Assembly (NCBI GenBank): GCA_016763495.1
Contig: JAESTR010000009.1
Coordinates: 1-9,385 of the forward strand
Reading direction: 5' to 3'
DNA: 9,385 bases
From: Kordiimonadaceae bacterium
GTDB taxonomy: Bacteria > Pseudomonadota > Alphaproteobacteria > Sphingomonadales > Kordiimonadaceae
Shown here: positions 6,211-9,385 of the stretch, in pieces
Layout of the letters: each line of letters starts with the position of its first letter
How positions within the stretch are numbered: the stretch's first letter is position 1
The notes under the pieces: model-generated
The model's input: only the letters and a program-made list of their open reading frames with translations
Told to the model about the DNA's origin: nothing
Databases searched by the model: none
Translations under genes and position numbers: made by a program

Positions 6211-6443
6211 AAGAAGATAGATTTCATTTGCTGAAAGCTACTCGGAAAACGCCCACGGACCCCTATGTCTGACAGTTAGAATATAAGGAGAATTTCTAAA
6301 TAAACCGCTAAAATACATGGTTAAGAATAGCCTTACACAATGCATATGCGCAGGCGCCCTCTCTCATGACCTTCCGGAATATAAAACAAAAACATCCTTC
6401 ACAGAAAGACCATTAAGCAGTATGTGCAATGACTTACTTGTTT
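6211..6443. other. Divergent intergenic region between ompW and the SLC13 transporter
   Basis: About 230 bp of AT-rich non-coding DNA must hold the promoters of both divergent genes. I find no pair of hexamers good enough to call. Visible elements are TATAAA at 6380-6385 without a matching -35 box, an inverted repeat TTAGAA (6276-6281) / TTCTAA (6294-6299) with 12 bases between, and an AAGGAG (6285-6290) that has no start codon at a usable distance. No gene-sized reading frame with a plausible start is seen here. Confidence 0.5.
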
Positions 6444-6444
6444 G

Positions 6445-6449
6445 GGAGG
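6445..6449 (+). promoter_or_regulatory. Shine-Dalgarno (GGAGG) pointing to a GTG start of the SLC13 gene
   Basis: GGAGG with a 9-nt spacer precedes the GTG at 6459. The in-frame ATG at 6429, ten codons earlier, has no good ribosome-binding site, and this GGAGG would then lie inside its coding sequence. Confidence 0.6.
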
Positions 6450-6458
6450 ACAAAACCT

Positions 6459-7946
6459 GTGGCTGAAGCAGTTAAAAACGCAAAAAAAAATGGCCGGGCA
6501 ACATACCAAAATATTGGTTTGTTTCTTGGACCAACTCTTTTTTTTATTTTGGCGCTCTCCCCTACACCTGACGGTTTGTCCCTTGCGGCATGGAACACAG
6601 TTGCTATTGTGGCCTTGCTTGCCACCTGGTGGGCAACGGAGGCTATTCCAGTGCCTGCCGCCAGTTTATTACCGCTAGTATTGCTGCCTATCATGGGCGT
6701 TACTACAAACAAAGGCGCGTCCCTCCCTTACGCAGCCCCCGTTATTTTCCTCCTTCTTGGTGGTTTTATCGCTGCTATGGCAATGCAAAAATGGGACTTA
6801 CACCGGCGTATTGCCCTACATATTCTCGCCCGTGTTGGAGACAACCCCTACGCACTAATCGCTGGCTTCATGGCCACCAGCGCTTTGCTGTCAATGTGGA
6901 TATCCAACACCGCTACAACCCTGATGCTTATTCCCATCGCACTCACAGTAGCTGTCACCATCCTTGGAGAAAAAGCTCACGGGCACCGGTTTACGGTTGC
7001 GTTGCTTATTGGGTGTGCGTGGTCGGCTTCTATCGGCGGGTTGGGTACATACATTGGTACGCCGCCAAACCTGTTTGTGAAAGAATTTATTGAGCAAGAA
7101 ACGGGGCGCGAAATCTCCTTCCTTCAATGGATGAGCTTTGGCATTCCTGTTGTACTAACAATGGTTCCGCTGGCGTGGTTTGTGCTGACACGTATTTGCT
7201 TTCCATTCGAGCGCAAGCTGGTTTCAGGTGGCAAAAAAATTGTGCACGCAGAACTTGCCAAACTTGGCGCTATCACAACACCTGAAAAACGAGTGGCGAT
7301 CGTCATGGTTACAATGGCGCTTATGTGGAGCTTTCGGCAGGTACTTGTGGAATGGGAACCACTGATTAATTTATTGCCCTTTGTCGCGCGTCTGTCTGAC
7401 ATGCATATCGCCGTTGGGGCAGGACTTGCTATGTTTATCATACCATCAGGTAGTAAAGAGCAAGGCCCCGCGCTGCTAGACTGGGAAACTGCAGTTAAAC
7501 TGCCTTGGGGGGTGATCTTATTGTTTGGCGGCGGCCTTAGCATCGCGGCCGCTATCAAAAGCACTGGGCTTGCGATCTACCTTGGCGAAGCCATGTCTGG
7601 CCTTGCGACTGCACCCCTGTTTGTTTTGATCCTCGGTATTGTTGCGCTCATCACTTTCCTGACCGAGCTAACCAGCAACACAGCCACGACCGCCGCCTTT
7701 GTCCCTATTCTCGGTGCATTAGCCACTACCGCAAACCTTGACCCTATCTTCCTCGCAGCCCCTGCGGCCATGGCCGCTAGCTGTGCCTTTATGCTGCCCG
7801 TGGCTACAGGGCCAAATGCTGTGGTGTTTTCAACGGGGGAAATCAGTGTGCCGCAAATGGTCCGCGCGGGGCTGTGGCTCAATGTGTTAGGCACCTTTGC
7901 TGTGGCGACAATTTGCTACTACACGCTGCCACTGATTTTCGGCTAG
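6459..7946 (+). CDS. SLC13/DASS family sodium-coupled anion (dicarboxylate or sulfate) symporter
   Basis: This inner-membrane secondary transporter most likely brings in a divalent anion, such as a C4-dicarboxylate or sulfate, together with Na+. Counted from the upstream ATG (505 aa; 495 from the chosen GTG), it shows two S-N-T motifs, Ser159-Asn160-Thr161 and Ser416-Asn417-Thr418. In this family they form the substrate and Na+ sites at the tips of two inverted-repeat hairpins. G-T-Y-I-G-T-P-P-N-L-F (206-216) follows the first repeat. The stretch A-S-C-A-F-M-L-P-V-A-T-G-P-N-A-V-V (450-466) fits the sodium:sulfate symporter signature. About eleven hydrophobic segments span the protein. The SD points to GTG 6459; the ATG at 6429 remains possible. 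It is divergent from ompW. Sequence alone does not settle dicarboxylate versus sulfate; the SNT pairs and the overall type lean to carboxylates. Confidence 0.93.
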   Translation: MAEAVKNAKKNGRATYQNIGLFLGPTLFFILALSPTPDGLSLAAWNTVAIVALLATWWATEAIPVPAASLLPLVLLPIMGVTTNKGASLPYAAPVIFLLLGGFIAAMAMQKWDLHRRIALHILARVGDNPYALIAGFMATSALLSMWISNTATTLMLIPIALTVAVTILGEKAHGHRFTVALLIGCAWSASIGGLGTYIGTPPNLFVKEFIEQETGREISFLQWMSFGIPVVLTMVPLAWFVLTRICFPFERKLVSGGKKIVHAELAKLGAITTPEKRVAIVMVTMALMWSFRQVLVEWEPLINLLPFVARLSDMHIAVGAGLAMFIIPSGSKEQGPALLDWETAVKLPWGVILLFGGGLSIAAAIKSTGLAIYLGEAMSGLATAPLFVLILGIVALITFLTELTSNTATTAAFVPILGALATTANLDPIFLAAPAAMAASCAFMLPVATGPNAVVFSTGEISVPQMVRAGLWLNVLGTFAVATICYYTLPLIFG

Positions 7947-8157
7947 ACGCTCTTAAACATGGAACTGTGGCGGTAAAAAACATGGCGCTATCGCGTTATC
8001 GCGTTGCTCCAACTTCATCTGTGTTTCGTCACGGCTGTGTCATTTTCCGTGCCTCAGAAATAAGCAAGAAGATATACCTTTTCTGGAAACTGCCTTTTCT
8101 TTACCACTATTCAGCGAGCGAGCAATCGCAGCCCATAAACAGGCTGCCACTTTAAAC
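7947..8157. other. Convergent intergenic region after the SLC13 gene
   Basis: About 210 bp lie between two convergent stops. A tandem duplication of TATCGCGT occurs at 7989-8004. Towards the right end is a small hairpin. An open frame runs through on the plus strand, but it starts inside the transporter gene in another frame, has no ribosome-binding site of note and gives no recognisable protein, so I treat the region as non-coding. Confidence 0.5.
8128..8147. terminator. Possible weak terminator hairpin between convergent genes
   Basis: GCAGCC (8128-8133) and GGCTGC (8142-8147) form a 6-bp GC-rich stem with an 8-base loop, about 180 bp after the transporter stop and 11 bp past the stop of the facing gene. 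It is followed on the plus strand only by CCACTTTAAA, without a clean T-run, and the minus side has none either. It may be a weak or Rho-assisted stop, or chance. Confidence 0.3.
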
Positions 8158-9312
8158 TCAATTCACAGTATCCAGGCCTGCTAAATGTGCGAATTTCATA
8201 AGTTCAACTTCCAGCTTTTCTTTGCGGGCAGCACCCCATTTATTGCCTTCTTCCGGCCAGAAATTCAGCACATTCAGGCATTTGGCCTTGCGGTCCGCCT
8301 TGGCCTCTAACCTGCCCACAAACTGATCTCCGTCAAGGAGCGGGTATACATAATACCCCCACTTCCGTTTCGCAGCTGGTACAAAGACTTCAAGTTTATA
8401 GTCAAACCCAAACATCGACATTAAGCGTATCCGGTTCCGAACAGCCGGATCAAAAGGATTGATAATTTTCATCCGTGAAGACACGCGCGGTATCTGCTCG
8501 ATACGCTCTTCAATATCCGCAAGCGCATAGGAGCTACGCCACTCCCCGCTATCTGTTTCCCACTTTATAGGGATGACAGCCTCTTTGTTCGCCTCAATCC
8601 ACGATTTTACTTCTTTAATGTCTTTCGCTTCCCAGAATTCCTTGATCTCTTTTATGCTGCCAACTGCCAGTCGCTCTAGCGCAGCACGGCATAGCCAATT
8701 GACCTGCTCTGGTTCAGAAATTCTTGTATTCCGATACTGTTCAGGAATAACGCGTTTAGCTAAATCATAAAATTTGTGAAACTTCACACGGTGTGACGTG
8801 GCTAAAGTGCCTGAATACCACAAGTAATCCAGTACCTGTTTGTGAGGCGGCCTAGACCAACTCTTTTTCTTCCCGCCAGTTTTACTATCAAAGTCTTTAG
8901 TCGAAAGAGGCCCATCTGCAGTAATGCGCTCGAGCAAAACATCTTCCCAATCTGCAGCATGACCAGCGTTATGATAAGATGATTTCTCCAACCAAGTCTT
9001 CATCCGCTTAAACCTGCGCTCCCACATGGGATACATTTCCGTAGGAAGGACAGAAGCGTCATGAGTGAAATGCTCGAATATATGTTCTCTGGCGCCCAGT
9101 AGCTCATCCAACATCGGCTCGCGATACTTAGGGTGGCGGCTCCAAAGTATATGATGGTGAGCACGGGAGACATTCTGAATGCTATCGAGCTGCACAAAAC
9201 CCAGTTTTTTAATAATGGCTAGAGTATCAAGAGGCCCCGACGGTGACGACAGCAAGCCATTTGTATCGAGCCACAGACGCCGCATCGTGCGGTTATCAAG
9301 AGTAAGTACCAC
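8158..9312 (-). CDS. YcaQ/AlkX-type winged-helix DNA glycosylase (HTH_42 family)
   Basis: Members of this family (COG3214, formerly DUF1006) are DNA glycosylases built from tandem winged-helix domains. E. coli YcaQ/AlkX removes N-alkylated bases and opens interstrand cross-links in DNA. The 384-residue protein has the family core L-G-F-V-Q-L-D-S-I-Q (38-46), with the catalytic Q-x-D triad Gln41-Leu42-Asp43. This places it with YcaQ/AlkX rather than with AlkZ, which has Q-x-Q. H-D-A-S-V-L-P (84-90) matches the conserved H-E-A-S-x-x-P loop. The C-terminal beta-barrel region N-P-F-D-P through F-G-F-D-Y, K-R-K-W-G-Y-Y-V-Y-P-L-L and V-G-R-L-E-A-K-A-D-R (285-341) is typical. Length is near the family norm (~400). 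The start is a GTG preceded by AAGGGA about 8 nt upstream; no upstream ATG is available. It stands alone and is convergent with the transporter gene. Confidence 0.9.
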   Translation of the reverse strand: MVLTLDNRTMRRLWLDTNGLLSSPSGPLDTLAIIKKLGFVQLDSIQNVSRAHHHILWSRHPKYREPMLDELLGAREHIFEHFTHDASVLPTEMYPMWERRFKRMKTWLEKSSYHNAGHAADWEDVLLERITADGPLSTKDFDSKTGGKKKSWSRPPHKQVLDYLWYSGTLATSHRVKFHKFYDLAKRVIPEQYRNTRISEPEQVNWLCRAALERLAVGSIKEIKEFWEAKDIKEVKSWIEANKEAVIPIKWETDSGEWRSSYALADIEERIEQIPRVSSRMKIINPFDPAVRNRIRLMSMFGFDYKLEVFVPAAKRKWGYYVYPLLDGDQFVGRLEAKADRKAKCLNVLNFWPEEGNKWGAARKEKLEVELMKFAHLAGLDTVN

Positions 9313-9385
9313 CTTGCCAGTCCCTTAAGTCTTAAAATTTAATAGACGCCTGAAATACCAATTTTGTGGCTCTTTAATCTTAGGC
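9313..9385. other. Upstream region of the glycosylase gene (window edge)
   Basis: The last 73 bases are AT-rich and contain an AAGGGA ribosome-binding site for the gene on the minus strand. I see TTGGTA and TATTAA on the minus strand, but their spacing (11 bases) is too short for a standard promoter, so I call no promoter. Confidence 0.4.

Noticed and set aside
6342..6349. GCATATGC palindrome in the ompW/SLC13 gap
   Set aside because: Eight bp is too short to support a site without other evidence.
6590..7093. 167-codon plus-strand frame within the transporter
   Set aside because: It lies in a different frame inside the SLC13 gene; its Cys/Trp/Tyr/Arg-rich product is typical of an out-of-frame reading.
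7989..8004. Tandem TATCGCGT x2 as a possible iteron or repeat array
   Set aside because: Only two 8-bp copies, with no further units nearby; most likely chance or a small slippage.
7874..8155. 93-codon plus-strand frame after the transporter
   Set aside because: It begins inside the SLC13 gene in another frame, has no clear ribosome-binding site and encodes nothing recognisable.

Overview
The window looks like chromosomal DNA of a free-living Gram-negative alphaproteobacterium. Three things point there. The ffh gene lies directly upstream of rpsP. The Ffh GTPase motif reads T-R-M-D-G-D-G-R-G-G rather than the more common T-K-x-D form, as I recall it in many alphaproteobacterial Ffh proteins. 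Ribosomal protein S16 carries a long Ala/Glu-rich tail. An OmpW-type porin confirms an outer membrane. I cannot name the genus from sequence alone. I see no transposase, integrase, phage gene, tRNA, rRNA or CRISPR array.

Layout. Positions 1-2000 (minus strand) hold the housekeeping pair ffh -> rpsP, the start of the usual ffh-rpsP-rimM-trmD-rplS block; rimM would lie beyond the left edge. A 282-bp divergent gap with two palindromes separates ffh from a plus-strand old-yellow-enzyme-type flavin oxidoreductase (2283-3545). That gene converges on a minus-strand orphan hybrid histidine kinase (3577-5379), and a hairpin between them probably stops transcription from both sides. Next comes an OmpW-family outer-membrane protein (5573-6196, minus) with a clear intrinsic terminator. 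It is divergent from an SLC13/DASS sodium-coupled anion or dicarboxylate symporter (6459-7946, plus). The right end holds a YcaQ/AlkX-type winged-helix DNA glycosylase (8158-9312, minus).

How the genes work together. Only ffh and rpsP look like an operon, one serving co-translational membrane targeting and the other 30S assembly. The other genes sit as single transcription units with their own spacers, mostly divergent or convergent. I find no evidence that they form one pathway or a new system. The best leads are in the non-coding DNA: inverted repeats next to candidate promoters ahead of rpsP, ffh, the oxidoreductase and the kinase, plus the unrecognised six-helix sensor of the kinase.
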